Positions 1-10,111 of a DNA stretch of 64,000 bases are shown here, one piece after another (positions within the stretch are counted from its first letter, which is position 1; each line of letters starts with the position of its first letter). Origin of the DNA: Mercurialis annua. Lineage: Eukaryota > Streptophyta > Magnoliopsida > Malpighiales > Euphorbiaceae. The translations under genes were made by a program, and so were the position numbers. The notes beneath the pieces are model-generated. The model saw nothing but the letters and a program-made list of their open reading frames with translations, was not told the origin of the DNA and made no database searches. The stretch covers positions 682,001 through 746,000 of the forward strand of contig NC_065577.1 of the NCBI RefSeq assembly GCF_937616625.2, read 5' to 3'.

Positions 1-1434
1 CATGTTGTTAATTATCCTTTTATTTACATGACAGAGTCTTGCATGCCAAGTATTAAAATCACAAACCATATAAACAGAAGCAACATCTTTATTGATAATT
101 TCAACATTCAACTTAAACATACCCTCACAAGCATAACCCTTTCCCACAAAAATACCATTTCTAGTAATGGTGTACATATCTCCACCAATAGTCTGAAAGA
201 ATCCAGCCTTGTTGAGAAGATAGCCAGACACCAAGTTCTTCCTCATCATAGGAGTGTGCATCACATCCTTCAAGATTAGTGTTTTTCCTGAAGTAAATTT
301 CAGTTCAACACTTCCAATTCCAGCGACAGTAGTGGTGTGAGTATCACCCAGTAATACTTTCTTATCGTCCACGGCAGTGTATGTTTTGAACATAGCACGA
401 TCGTGGCAAACATGGCGATTAGCGCCCGTGTCTACCCACCAACCACTTGATCCACCAACAAGGTTAATCTCAGCCATCATTTCTGTTATCATAGCCGTAA
501 AAGGCTCTTCAGTCAAGTTAGCCTGTGGAGCAGTATTTGGCTTGTTCCGACACTTGCGTGCCATATGACCCGGTTTTCCACAGTTAAAGCATAGAAATGG
601 TGGCAGGTCATTCTTAACAGGTGGTGCCTGTTTCACAATATGGTTCCTTGAAGGATTACCATTCTGGTTCGCTTTGTTGCGATTCACATTTTGGTTTTGG
701 TTCGAGTTGCGATTCTGATTCTTAAAATTCTTGCCATTAGGCTTCAGACTCATCGAACTAAACTTCCTTGTGTTGTTAGAAACAACCAGCACTTCATCTT
801 TTAGATCTTGTTTTCTCGCCTCTTCCTCAATCCGAAGACGAGTGATCAAGCTTTCCAGTGAGAACTCTTTTGTTTTGTGCCTGAGAGAATTCTTAAAGTC
901 CCTCCACGAAGGAGGTAATTTGTCAATTAAAACAGCAACTTGAAATTGTTCATCAAGAACCATACCTTCGGAGATGATCTCATGAGCTATTTTCTGCAAT
1001 TCATGGGATTGCGCCTCGACAGATTTTTCATCAGTCATTTGATATTTGAGGTAGCGGCTGACTGCATATTTTTTAGTCCCCGCCTCCTCGGTATCATATT
1101 TCTTTTGCAGCGCCTCCCAAGTTTCCTTTGCAGTCTTTCCATCATTGTAGTAATCATAGAGATCATCACTTAGTGCATTGAGAATAAAATTCTTGCACAA
1201 GTAATCATTAGTCATCCATTGTTGAAGTTCACCGTTCTGTTTTTCCTTTTCTTCTTCCTCGGCAGTTTCATCAACGACAGATATTGCCATTGTCAAAACA
1301 GAAACCACCTTCTTGATGGTTAGGAAAAATTCAGTCTTCTGTTTCCATCTTTTGAAATGCAAGCCTTCAAACCGGAATGGTTTGTTGGCATCAACAGTAG
1401 AAGAACCGTAGGCAGCAACCTCATCGGTATTCAT
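1..1434 (-). CDS. Copia retrotransposon gag-protease polyprotein, 3' part cut by window edge
   Basis: One open frame of 478 codons runs from an ATG at 1434 leftwards off the window; every stretch I translated was free of stops. The N-terminal part (about residues 1-240) is a Copia-type gag (UBN2-like) with a LHFKRWKQK-type start. A canonical CCHC zinc knuckle CFNCGKPGHMARKC lies near residues 285-298. The aspartic protease motif WWVDTGANRH is at about residue 332, and the frame ends in a GAG-pre-integrase motif (TWHARLCHVNKR). Integrase, reverse transcriptase and RNase H would lie outside the window. It is a different family from the Copia element at 4848-10013: different gag, an intact zinc knuckle, and no tRNA-Met primer site seen. 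The retrotransposon identity is certain from the motifs; whether the whole element is intact cannot be seen. Confidence 0.9.
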   Translation of the reverse strand, partial: MNTDEVAAYGSSTVDANKPFRFEGLHFKRWKQKTEFFLTIKKVVSVLTMAISVVDETAEEEEKEKQNGELQQWMTNDYLCKNFILNALSDDLYDYYNDGKTAKETWEALQKKYDTEEAGTKKYAVSRYLKYQMTDEKSVEAQSHELQKIAHEIISEGMVLDEQFQVAVLIDKLPPSWRDFKNSLRHKTKEFSLESLITRLRIEEEARKQDLKDEVLVVSNNTRKFSSMSLKPNGKNFKNQNRNSNQNQNVNRNKANQNGNPSRNHIVKQAPPVKNDLPPFLCFNCGKPGHMARKCRNKPNTAPQANLTEEPFTAMITEMMAEINLVGGSSGWWVDTGANRHVCHDRAMFKTYTAVDDKKVLLGDTHTTTVAGIGSVELKFTSGKTLILKDVMHTPMMRKNLVSGYLLNKAGFFQTIGGDMYTITRNGIFVGKGYACEGMFKLNVEIINKDVASVYMVCDFNTWHARLCHVNKRIINNM

Positions 1435-2079
1435 GGCAGCAATTGTAAAGGGACACGTCTAAAAATTGTTGAAACAATTGCTGTAAAACTGAATATGATG
1501 AGGCTGAGTCGCGGACTAGGTCGCTCTCTTTTAGACGTTTCGCGGCACAGCTCGGTGGTGCAAAGCTGACTATCAACCGCGGCGTCCCTAGGATAAAACA
1601 GCCGGAAATACTGATCACACTGCACTGTGAAATTAGCTCTAAAACACTTTCTTTGTATTGCTCTGTGTTTCTGTGTATTTTCAAAAGAAAAATGAAGCCA
1701 GTATTTATAGGCTAAGAAAACATAGCTGCTGAGTAAACAATTAATACAGAAAATGATTTCTGATTAATGAAGGAAAACAGCAACAGTCAGATGGAGTGGA
1801 AGAGTCATTACAGTTACAAAATAATTGAATAAAAAATCATTAATACTTTTGTATGCAAAAAATAAAGTGCTAGCCGAACCAGGCCAGGCCGGCCGACCGG
1901 ACGGCGCGCGTGTGTGGTAAATCGGGTAGGATGTAACTCCTAGCCCGTTCATAAAATTAGGTACCCCTTGGGGCTCAAACCCATATGAGAAAAACCAAGT
2001 TTATAAACCCAATGTATTGAGTTCTCCTAAGCAATGTGGGAAAACCACAAAACTCTCTATCTTCTCATTTCAAGTTACA
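1435..2079 (-). mobile_element. Leader and probable 5' LTR of the left-edge Copia element
   Basis: This GC-richer stretch lies directly upstream of the gag start. On the minus strand a good TATA box (CTATAAATACTGG, near 1698-1710) would place transcription start near 1670, as expected in a 5' LTR. A possible LTR end TGTAACTTG (minus strand) lies at about 2071-2079. The partner LTR is outside the window and no TGGTATCAGAGC primer site was found, so both LTR borders are guesses. Confidence 0.45.
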
Positions 2080-3025
2080 AGGCACTTTTTCTTTTTCTTT
2101 TTTTTAAATTCAATATCTTTTCAACAAATTATTGTTACTATTATAATATGATGATTTTTTTTTTTTGAAAACTAATATGATGATTTTTTGAGAAAACTAT
2201 GATACATAAAGTTAAGGAATTATATGAATTTGACTGCTTAAGTCACAAGCCACGTAAATTCAACTCTAAAGATGACATTGAAAACAATATTATCCTTTTG
2301 ATTATTTCCAAGACTTTTTATTTTGTTTATTTCATTATGGATAATATAAATTTATATTATCTTTGACTGATGAAATAATAGTAACGTAGAAACTCATACT
2401 CTCTTCTCCAATAACATATATATAAAGAAACTCTTTATTATTAAAAATGTAAAAAACACTGAATTTAAAATTCATAAAAATTACTCCTTCCAGTCCATAA
2501 TATATCTCACATTTTACTTTGACACAAAAACTAAGAAAATAATTAATATAACTTAATTTATAAACACTTTTATTAAATTAATTCTACATTAAAATTTATT
2601 TATTTTTATGACTACTATTTTTATTTGTTAATTATAATCTTTCAATAAATTAATGATCAGGGGCAAATATAGAAAAATAGTAATTAATGCTCTTTTAATA
2701 TTTTAAAATAATAAATGTTATGGACCAAAAAAAATTCAAATGCGACAAATATTATAAATTAGAGGGAGTTTATTAGAGAGATGAAACATAAATTTAGGAA
2801 TATCTTTTCAATAATTTATTCATTGTTTTAGATATTAACATTAATAAATCTAGTTATATTTTTAATATTATCAAATACAACAAATGTTCCAAATTAATAT
2901 ACAACATATTTCACAATTATAAATATATAGGGAATGTTTTTTGATATTTATTGATTTATTAAATACAAAAAATAAAATTTACTAATAAATATACAAATAT
3001 CATTTATCAATAAGTTAGTGGTATA
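2080..3025. other. AT-rich intergenic DNA, no gene seen
   Basis: Very AT-rich sequence with frequent stops in all frames. A short duplication of TAATATGATGATTTTTT occurs near 2145-2190. Nothing codes and no RNA gene was recognised. Confidence 0.6.
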
Positions 3026-3027
3026 TT

Positions 3028-3058
<31 letters not shown>

Positions 3059-3080
3059 TTATTATTATTATTATTATTTT
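3026..3080. repeat. Compound microsatellite (TTC)n(ATT)n
   Basis: About ten TTC units pass directly into about seven ATT units. Confidence 0.95.
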
Positions 3081-3170
3081 TATTATTTATCAATTACAAC
3101 TGGAAAAAGGAGATTTTGCTGCTTTTAAAAACACTATGATTCAAATCATGTCCAACAAGTAAATCATCTA

Positions 3171-3397
3171 GGCCATATTTAGTTCATGTAATAGATGCAG
3201 AATAAAACAACAATTCCGTATGGAATAACTATTCTTTATTTTGGTTTATGGAAAAATAATTCTATAGAATTGTTATTTTATAATTTTATGGAATAAATAC
3301 TCTCATGGATTGAAATAATATAAAATAAAATAGCTATTTTAAAAAATTAAAAATAGCTATTTTATTTTATATTATTTCAATCCATGAACCAAATACG
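3171..3397. mobile_element. Tourist-like MITE remnant containing a perfect palindrome
   Basis: The left end GGCCATATTTAGTTCATG and the right end CATGAACCAAATACG are inverted versions of each other. Both resemble the clean element at 62673-62891 (GGCTATGTTTGGTTCATG ends, TTA target duplication). Inside the right half, 3304-3340 and 3350-3386 form a perfect 37-bp inverted repeat with a 9-bp loop. The target duplication is not clear here, so the element is probably old. Confidence 0.55.
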
Positions 3398-4806
3398 ATT
3401 TTAAAAGTAAAATTTACATATATGTTGCATGCTTGATATATGACTACTCCATAAACTTATTGATTATTATCTATGACAAGAGTAGGATACAAAATCTGAA
3501 TAGTAAGGTTGATAGGTTGATCCCCGACCACTACAGTTTGTTATTTGGACTAATTAAAAAAAAATTATTACTAATGCTAATATCTAACCTGCTAGTTAGA
3601 TGATATCTTTAAAAGAAATTAACTCAAACAAATTATAAAATTATAAAAGTTTGTATGTGGGCCACATCAGCAATCACAATTGGAAAAAATGGAAACGTGG
3701 TCAACACAAAACAACCCACGTGGAAATTTTGTTTCAATTATTACATTAATGGACCACAATCTTATAAAAAAATCTTAGGCCAAATCACAATACCCACTAG
3801 TCTTTTGCCTTTTTTTACTCATCTACATATAAAACAATTTTACATTTTCATGTGCCCTAAAATAAATCATCAAATTAAATGTTCCTAGTTATTGAATATA
3901 TATATTCAAATAATTTGATCATTTATATCCATACTATTTACATACGTTAAAACTATAAGTAACATAACTTTTTTAATGATTTTAAATTAAATTGAAAATT
4001 ATATTACAATTAAATTTTGCCACGATATGTATTCATATTCATTAAGAATAAAGACTTAAAAATATTTAAAACTTATACTAATGTCTTATATCAATATAAA
4101 AACTTAAAAATGTTTTTTTATTTCTTCTGTCTCATTTTCTATTTTAAAATATTCTAGTTATTTTTTTAATATTTTTTATATTAATTGTTTTACTTCTTTT
4201 TAATCATTTCAGAATAAACTCTATAAATAATTTTAATATTATTAATAGGGACAAAGCATAAAAAAATAAAGATAATACTAGTATATTTTTAATCTTTTTG
4301 TATAAAAAAATGAGACTTTTAAAATGAAATAAAAGCAGTATTAACTAATGACAGAAGGGCATCTTAACTTTCTATAAATTATTACTAATTAACAAATTAA
4401 TCAAATCAATATTGCTTTGCAAAAAAGAAAAGTAGACCATATAGGTATGCCTTTGTCAAATGAGGATGGACTTTTGGTGTAAGTTGTTAATATATAGCAT
4501 CTACTTATAAAACTGCAATTTCTTTTATGATTTGGTTCTCTCAAGATGTGATAATTAAGTCAATTGATTATCAACGGTAGTGAACTAATTCTTTTTATAT
4601 TATCATCCACTTAATCCTATTAATTTATTAGACTAGTTTAATAGACGAAAGAAAGGTGCTAAAAGGTGTATTTTTAGTGTATGTAATTTGATTTGAATCC
4701 ACTTTAACACATATTTCAAATTTGATTAATTAAAATATTACAAATTGATCAAATGTTAAACTAAATTAAAAGTACTCAAATAGAATTTTATTTGATTGCA
4801 ATTATA
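3398..4806. other. AT-rich intergenic DNA
   Basis: No supported gene. A short open frame at 3655-3888 has no recognisable domain. The stretch ends at the target duplication of the SINE that hosts the Copia element. Confidence 0.55.
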
Positions 4807-4847
4807 TTTTATTTAGTATTTTTTTTATAATTGAAAAGGGGAGAGCG

Positions 4848-5185
4848 TAATAGAAAGAAAGAAGAAGCTTTATTGATTATAGAAAATTTCAAGATTACAA
4901 GCTAATGGCATTTCAATCTTCCTTTTATAGATACAAGGAGAGAATGCACATTAGTAACTGCTATCTCTAACTAACTCTCACACACATAGCTCATGACTAA
5001 TGACAGCTCATCAATCCGTGTGATTCTTCAAATGACAGCTCATGACAGCTCATTCCAGGCTGTGCATATGGATCTTGTGTTGCAGCTACTGATGAGAACA
5101 AACACAGAAATGTGTTTGTTGTTACTTGAAGTTGAAGGAAGCTTGTGAGCTTACTATCAGAAGCAATGCAGCAGTAGCTGTAATA
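4848..5185 (-). repeat. 3' LTR of the complete Copia element
   Basis: 338 bp, identical to 9676-10013. Minus-strand TATA box TATAAAAGG at 4921-4929 and AATAAA at 4869-4874 put promoter and polyadenylation signal only about 50 bp apart, so the R and U5 regions are very short. Confidence 0.95.
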
Positions 5186-5192
5186 CCCCCCC
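5186..5192 (-). other. Polypurine tract abutting the gag-pol stop
   Basis: Seven G on the minus strand lie directly between the gag-pol stop codon (5193-5195) and the 3' LTR. With the preceding TTGA the stop codon becomes part of the purine run, so there is no 3' untranslated spacer. Confidence 0.85.
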
Positions 5193-8100
5193 TCAAGCTG
5201 GATCATATACATCATATAGAGACAGCTTGGAAATGGCAGTATCAAAAGTTGCAGGAGGTAATGGCTTAGTAAAGCAATCTGCAACTTGATTGCTAGTAGA
5301 AACTGGAAGTAAGTGAATAAGACCTGAAGAAATCTTTTCTCTGACAATGTGACAATCTATCTCAATGTGTTTTGATCTCTCATGAAACACAGGATTGTGT
5401 GCTAGTTGAATGGCAGAATTACTATCACAGAAAATTTGAGCAGGAAGAGTGAAAATTTGATGCAAATCATGCAACAAATAAGATAACCACTGAATCTCAC
5501 AGGTTAAGCTTGCCAATGCTCTGTATTCAGCCTCAGAGCTGGAACGAGAAACTGTAGTTTGCTTCTTTGCATTCCATGAAACAAGAGATTTTCCAATGAA
5601 AACACAGAAACCAGAAACAGATTTTCTGGTATCAACACAAGAGGCCCAGTCTGAATCTGAAAAAGCTGTGAGTGTGATAGTAGTGGAAGAAGAGAAGAAA
5701 AGACCTTTGCCTGGAGCTCCTTTAATGTATTTAAGCACTCTATGAACAGCTTGCATATGAGCAGAAGTTGGACAATCCAGAAATTGTGACAACTGTTGAA
5801 TGGCAAAAGACAAGTCTGGCCTTGTAGTACAAAGATATAACAATTTACCAATTAATCTTCTGTACTCTGTGTTATCTGATAAAAGATCATTATCATCCTT
5901 GCATAGCTTTTTAGAAGTAATCATTGGAGTAGGTGCTGGTTTACAATCTGTAAGACCAGTTTCATGCAAGAGATCAATGGCATATTTCCTTTGAGATAGA
6001 TTAATACCAGAAGCTGTTCTTATGACTTCAAGACCTAGAAAATACTTCAATTTTCCAAGATCCTTGATACTGAATGCTTGATGCAGGAAGCTTTTTATGT
6101 TTGAAATAGCAGTAGCAGAATCACTTGCAATGATAACATCATCAACATAGATCAAAAGAGCAATAAATGAATCTGCAGTGTGCTTTATAAAAAGTGATGG
6201 ATCAGCAGTAGAAACTGTGAAACCTTGAGAGATTAATGCCTTTGTCAGTTTATCATTCCATTGCCTACTAGCCTGTTTAAGACCATAAAGAGACTTCTGA
6301 AGTTTACATACCTTTTGTGAATGAGAAATGTTACTGAATCCAGGTGGCATTTTCATGTAAACATCTTCAAGTAAATCACCATGAAGGAATGCATTGTTAA
6401 TATCCAACTGATGTAGTTGCCAGTTGTGAACAGCTGCTAATGCCAATAAAGTTCTTATAGTTGTCATTTTTGCCACTGATGAAAATGTTTCAAGATAATC
6501 CAGGCCTTCCTGTTGATTATATCCTTTTGCCACCAATCTTGCTTTGTATCTCTCAATGGTCCCATCTGATCTGTATTTGATTCTATAGACCCATTTGCAT
6601 CCAATAACTTGCTTGTCATGAGGGAGATCAGTGATGGACCATGTTTGGTTAAGTTCAAGAGCCTGTATCTCAGCTTTCATAGCTTCCTGCCAGCATGGAA
6701 TTTTGGCAGCTTCATTGTAAGTTGAAGGCTCGGAAGTTGAAGAAATGGATAAAGAGAAGTGTTTCTGAGATTCAGGAAGTTTGATATAGGATACAAAAGA
6801 TGTGATGGGATGAGGTGAAGTGGTGTGTTTAGTAGGTAAAACATAGTCTTTTAAGTAGGATGGCATTTGAGAAGTTCTGGTAGATTTTCTTAGAGTTGGA
6901 AAATCTGCTTCAGTGAATAAAGATGGTTCAGAAGTTGAGGTGGTGAGAGGGGTAGTATTTGAAGGTAAGGAAGATGAATGAGTGAATAACTCACAACTGA
7001 GATCAGAAGTGGTTGGAATAGCAGGAGAAATGACTGCATTTTCAGAGAATGGAAAGGTGTTTTCATAATAGATCACATCCCTTGAAATGATAACCTGAGT
7101 GGTTTTCATGTCATACAAGATTGAACCCTTAGTATTAGGAGGATATCCTAAAAATACGCACTTTGAAGCTCTGGGATCAAATTTTAACTTGTGAGTCAGC
7201 ACATTGGAAGCAAAAGCAAGACAACCAAATACTTTTAGATGAGTATAGGTTGGATTCTTTTTGTAGAGCATTTGATAAGGGGTTTTTTCAGATATGACAG
7301 GAGAAGGAATCCTGTTTATGAGATAGACTGCATGAAGAACACAGTAACCCCAGAACTTCATAGGCAAATTGGACTGAAATTTCAATGCTCTTGAGACATT
7401 CAGTATGTGTTGATGCTTTCTCTCAACCACACTGTTTTGTTGTGGTGTGTAGACACAACTTGTTTGATGAACAATGCCATATCTATGATATAAATTAGAA
7501 AATGAAAACTCCAGTCCATTATCTGATCTCATTATCTTGATTGTAGTATCAAACTGGTTCTGCACATAAGTGATAAAATGCTGCATATGACTTCTTGTTT
7601 CTGACTTGTGTTTCATAAGAAAAACCCAAGTGAATTTGCTGTAATCATCAACTAGAGTCAAGAAGTATTTATATCCATGCATAGATGCAGTAGAAACTGG
7701 TCCCCATATATCAATATGAACTAGATCAAAAATCTTAGCAGAACAAGTAGTACTGGTTGGAAAAGGCAACCTTTTCTGTTTTGCAAAATGACATGTATCA
7801 CAGACTTGCAACTTTGACATTTGAATAGAAGAATCAATAGTCTGAAGTAATTGCAATCTATTAGAAGATAAATTTCCTAGTCTATTGTGCCAAAGACTTG
7901 ATGTATTCTTTCTGTTATCTGCATGTTGAGCCACATTATTGCAAACAGCAGAAATTGAACCAGTGTTTGAATCAGTTTGATCCAGCAAGTATAAACCTTC
8001 TCTTTTTCTAGCTAAGCCAATCATTGTCCATGTAGCTAGTTCCTGTATGAGACAGGAATCATGATAGAGAATCAAGCATAGTTGCTTGTTATCTGTTAAC

Positions 8101-9575
8101 TTTCCAGCTGAAATCAGATTAAAAGTGAACTGTGGCACATAGAGAGCATTCTGCAGTACCAGATTACTTGACAGATGAATAGTACCTATTTGCTCTACTG
8201 GTACTAATTGACCATTAGGTAATCTAACATGAATATTTTTCACATGTTTGGATGTTTGAAAAAATGCAGAGTTGCATACTATATGATCAGTGGCTCCAGT
8301 GTCTAATATCCATGTGTTTTTGTAAGAAGTAGCAGTAAATAAACACTGATGTATATTACCTGGATCATTAGGAACTGGATCAAAAGTTGCAGATAAAGAA
8401 TTCACATGAGCTGTTCCAGAAGATGAACTAGCAGCATCCTTTTGGATTAAAGCCATAAGCTTTTGACATTGCTCTTGTGAAAAAGGAAAGACTGAACCAG
8501 ATGATGGAATGGTTTCAGCTTTCACAGTCTGTTGATCATGCTGCAAGTTGTAGTTTCCTGCATTATCATGAACATTATCTGGTATATAGCCACCTGCATA
8601 CTCCACTTGATTAGCAAAAGAACTTTCTGGCCTTTGCTTAGATGCAAATCCTGGAGGAAAGCCATGTTTTCTATAATATATGTCAATAGTATGGCCTGTA
8701 TGACCACAGTAAGAGCAAAGCTTTGGTTTCCCTTGTGGAGTATAACTATTGAATCTGTTGTAATTTCCTCTGAAATTCATTCCTCTGCCTCTTGCATAGC
8801 ATACATTTGACTCATAAGATCCATTATAACCAGATTCTGCAAAGGTCTTTGAAAGTAAAGCATTTGAATCTACTCCATTCCTCTGAGTTGAAGAATTTAG
8901 CAATTGTCTTTCATTCTGGATAACCAGAGAAAAAACTTTGTTCATAGTTGGCATAGGTTCCATCATAAGAACTTGTTGCTTTACATTTCCAAACTGATCT
9001 CCTAATCCTTTCAAAAATCTTATAACCTGATCATTTGAATTGTTTCTCTTTAGAATTTCTGTAACATTGCAAGCACACTTTGGAATACAAATACAAACTG
9101 GCAAAGGTCTCAAAACATTCATTTCATCCCAAAGTGTCTTCAAATGAGTATAATACTCAGTCACAGACAATGATCCTTGCTGAAAAGCATAAATTTCTTC
9201 CTGAATATCACTGAGTCTGCAAGCATCTCCTTGAGAAAATCTGTCCTTTAAATCTTTCCAGATTTCAAAAGCAGTATCTAAACATGAAATACTTTCTGCA
9301 ATTGGAGGAATTACAGATCTATACAACCAACTCATCACCATTGTATTACATCTTTCCCAAGCTGGATAGATTTGATCATTCACATCAGGTACATTAATGG
9401 ATCCATCAACAAATTTGAACTTATTCTTAGAGATTAAGGTCATTTTAATAGCTCTAAACCAAGCATGATAATTGCTTCCATCAAGCAAATTAGAAACAAG
9501 AATTAACGCAGGATTTTCATTAGGATGAAGAAAGAAAGGACTAGAAAGAGTTTCTTCTGGTCTATGATTTGCCAT
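5193..9575 (-). CDS. Copia gag-pol polyprotein, full length, 1460 codons
   Basis: The polyprotein supplies gag, protease, integrase, reverse transcriptase and RNase H for retrotransposition. Order seen: retrotransposon gag with LDGSNYHAWFRAIKM near residues 32-46; zinc-knuckle region CSYCGHTGHTIDIYYRKHG near 288; protease ILDTGATDH near 424; GAG-pre-integrase LWHNRLGNL near 560; integrase with HIDIWGP near 621, RSDNG near 684 and VVERKHQH near 718, which fits the D,D-35-E core; reverse transcriptase with VAKGYNQQEGLDYLETFS near 1016 and YVDD near 1143; RNase H with SDSDWASC near 1307 and a SSSEAEYRAL segment. No stop or frameshift interrupts it. Two departures from the usual family pattern: the fourth zinc ligand is Tyr instead of Cys, and the common QQNGVVER is QQNSVVER. 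The leader from primer site to ATG is only 88 nt. Confidence 0.96.
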   Translation of the reverse strand: MANHRPEETLSSPFFLHPNENPALILVSNLLDGSNYHAWFRAIKMTLISKNKFKFVDGSINVPDVNDQIYPAWERCNTMVMSWLYRSVIPPIAESISCLDTAFEIWKDLKDRFSQGDACRLSDIQEEIYAFQQGSLSVTEYYTHLKTLWDEMNVLRPLPVCICIPKCACNVTEILKRNNSNDQVIRFLKGLGDQFGNVKQQVLMMEPMPTMNKVFSLVIQNERQLLNSSTQRNGVDSNALLSKTFAESGYNGSYESNVCYARGRGMNFRGNYNRFNSYTPQGKPKLCSYCGHTGHTIDIYYRKHGFPPGFASKQRPESSFANQVEYAGGYIPDNVHDNAGNYNLQHDQQTVKAETIPSSGSVFPFSQEQCQKLMALIQKDAASSSSGTAHVNSLSATFDPVPNDPGNIHQCLFTATSYKNTWILDTGATDHIVCNSAFFQTSKHVKNIHVRLPNGQLVPVEQIGTIHLSSNLVLQNALYVPQFTFNLISAGKLTDNKQLCLILYHDSCLIQELATWTMIGLARKREGLYLLDQTDSNTGSISAVCNNVAQHADNRKNTSSLWHNRLGNLSSNRLQLLQTIDSSIQMSKLQVCDTCHFAKQKRLPFPTSTTCSAKIFDLVHIDIWGPVSTASMHGYKYFLTLVDDYSKFTWVFLMKHKSETRSHMQHFITYVQNQFDTTIKIMRSDNGLEFSFSNLYHRYGIVHQTSCVYTPQQNSVVERKHQHILNVSRALKFQSNLPMKFWGYCVLHAVYLINRIPSPVISEKTPYQMLYKKNPTYTHLKVFGCLAFASNVLTHKLKFDPRASKCVFLGYPPNTKGSILYDMKTTQVIISRDVIYYENTFPFSENAVISPAIPTTSDLSCELFTHSSSLPSNTTPLTTSTSEPSLFTEADFPTLRKSTRTSQMPSYLKDYVLPTKHTTSPHPITSFVSYIKLPESQKHFSLSISSTSEPSTYNEAAKIPCWQEAMKAEIQALELNQTWSITDLPHDKQVIGCKWVYRIKYRSDGTIERYKARLVAKGYNQQEGLDYLETFSSVAKMTTIRTLLALAAVHNWQLHQLDINNAFLHGDLLEDVYMKMPPGFSNISHSQKVCKLQKSLYGLKQASRQWNDKLTKALISQGFTVSTADPSLFIKHTADSFIALLIYVDDVIIASDSATAISNIKSFLHQAFSIKDLGKLKYFLGLEVIRTASGINLSQRKYAIDLLHETGLTDCKPAPTPMITSKKLCKDDNDLLSDNTEYRRLIGKLLYLCTTRPDLSFAIQQLSQFLDCPTSAHMQAVHRVLKYIKGAPGKGLFFSSSTTITLTAFSDSDWASCVDTRKSVSGFCVFIGKSLVSWNAKKQTTVSRSSSEAEYRALASLTCEIQWLSYLLHDLHQIFTLPAQIFCDSNSAIQLAHNPVFHERSKHIEIDCHIVREKISSGLIHLLPVSTSNQVADCFTKPLPPATFDTAISKLSLYDVYDPA

Positions 9576-9663
9576 TGCAGCAGATTAATGAGAAAATAAA
9601 GATCAAAAACAGAGGAATACCTGTTTGTTTCTCGAGAAAATTAAAACTCAGAGAGCTTTTCAA

Positions 9664-9675
9664 GCTCTGATACCA
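9664..9675 (-). other. Primer binding site, initiator tRNA-Met
   Basis: The minus strand reads TGGTATCAGAGC, complementary to the 3' end of plant initiator tRNA-Met. It follows the 5' LTR with no spacer. Confidence 0.93.
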
Positions 9676-10013
9676 TAATAGAAAGAAAGAAGAAGCTTTA
9701 TTGATTATAGAAAATTTCAAGATTACAAGCTAATGGCATTTCAATCTTCCTTTTATAGATACAAGGAGAGAATGCACATTAGTAACTGCTATCTCTAACT
9801 AACTCTCACACACATAGCTCATGACTAATGACAGCTCATCAATCCGTGTGATTCTTCAAATGACAGCTCATGACAGCTCATTCCAGGCTGTGCATATGGA
9901 TCTTGTGTTGCAGCTACTGATGAGAACAAACACAGAAATGTGTTTGTTGTTACTTGAAGTTGAAGGAAGCTTGTGAGCTTACTATCAGAAGCAATGCAGC
10001 AGTAGCTGTAATA
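9676..10013 (-). repeat. 5' LTR of the complete Copia element
   Basis: 338 bp, identical by eye to 4848-5185. TATA box (minus) at 9749-9757, AATAAA at 9697-9702. Ends are TATTA and TAATA. Confidence 0.95.
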
Positions 10014-10018
10014 GAGCG

Positions 10019-10097
10019 CTTGTAGGAGGAATTGAATTACGACCTCGACAGTTTGCAGTCAAGCGCTTATATCATTCGAACTACAGCTCGTTGGTTA
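10019..10097 (-). mobile_element. SINE split by the Copia insertion (head half; tail at 4821-4847)
   Basis: Read on the minus strand and rejoined across the Copia insertion with one GAGCG copy, this is a ~106-bp SINE. It has an AGTTCGAATGATATAAGCG-type head, a B-box-like segment AGGTCGTAATTCAATTCC, and a tail ending in AGCGCTCTCCCC and an A-rich run. The flanks carry a 14-bp near-perfect duplication, TTTTATTTAGTATT (4807-4820) and TTTTATTTGGTATT (10098-10111). The same family recurs at 14062-14165. Confidence 0.7.
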
Positions 10098-10111
10098 TTT
10101 TATTTGGTATT

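Larger units (their letters stand above)
4848..10013 (-). mobile_element. Complete, young Copia LTR retrotransposon
   Basis: Two 338-bp LTRs (4848-5185 and 9676-10013) read identically and enclose a single full gag-pol frame. The 5-bp target duplication GAGCG flanks it at 4843-4847 and 10014-10018. The element is transcribed on the minus strand: 5' LTR on the right, a tRNA-Met primer site directly next to it, coding region, polypurine tract, 3' LTR on the left. On the coding strand the LTRs begin TATTA and end TAATA, not TG...CA. Identical LTRs mean a recent insertion. The element landed inside an older SINE whose halves lie at 4821-4847 and 10019-10097. Confidence 0.97.

Noticed and set aside
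1421..1684. Two overlapping minus-strand frames upstream of the left-edge gag
   Set aside because: They lie in the retrotransposon leader, overlap each other in different frames and show no domain.
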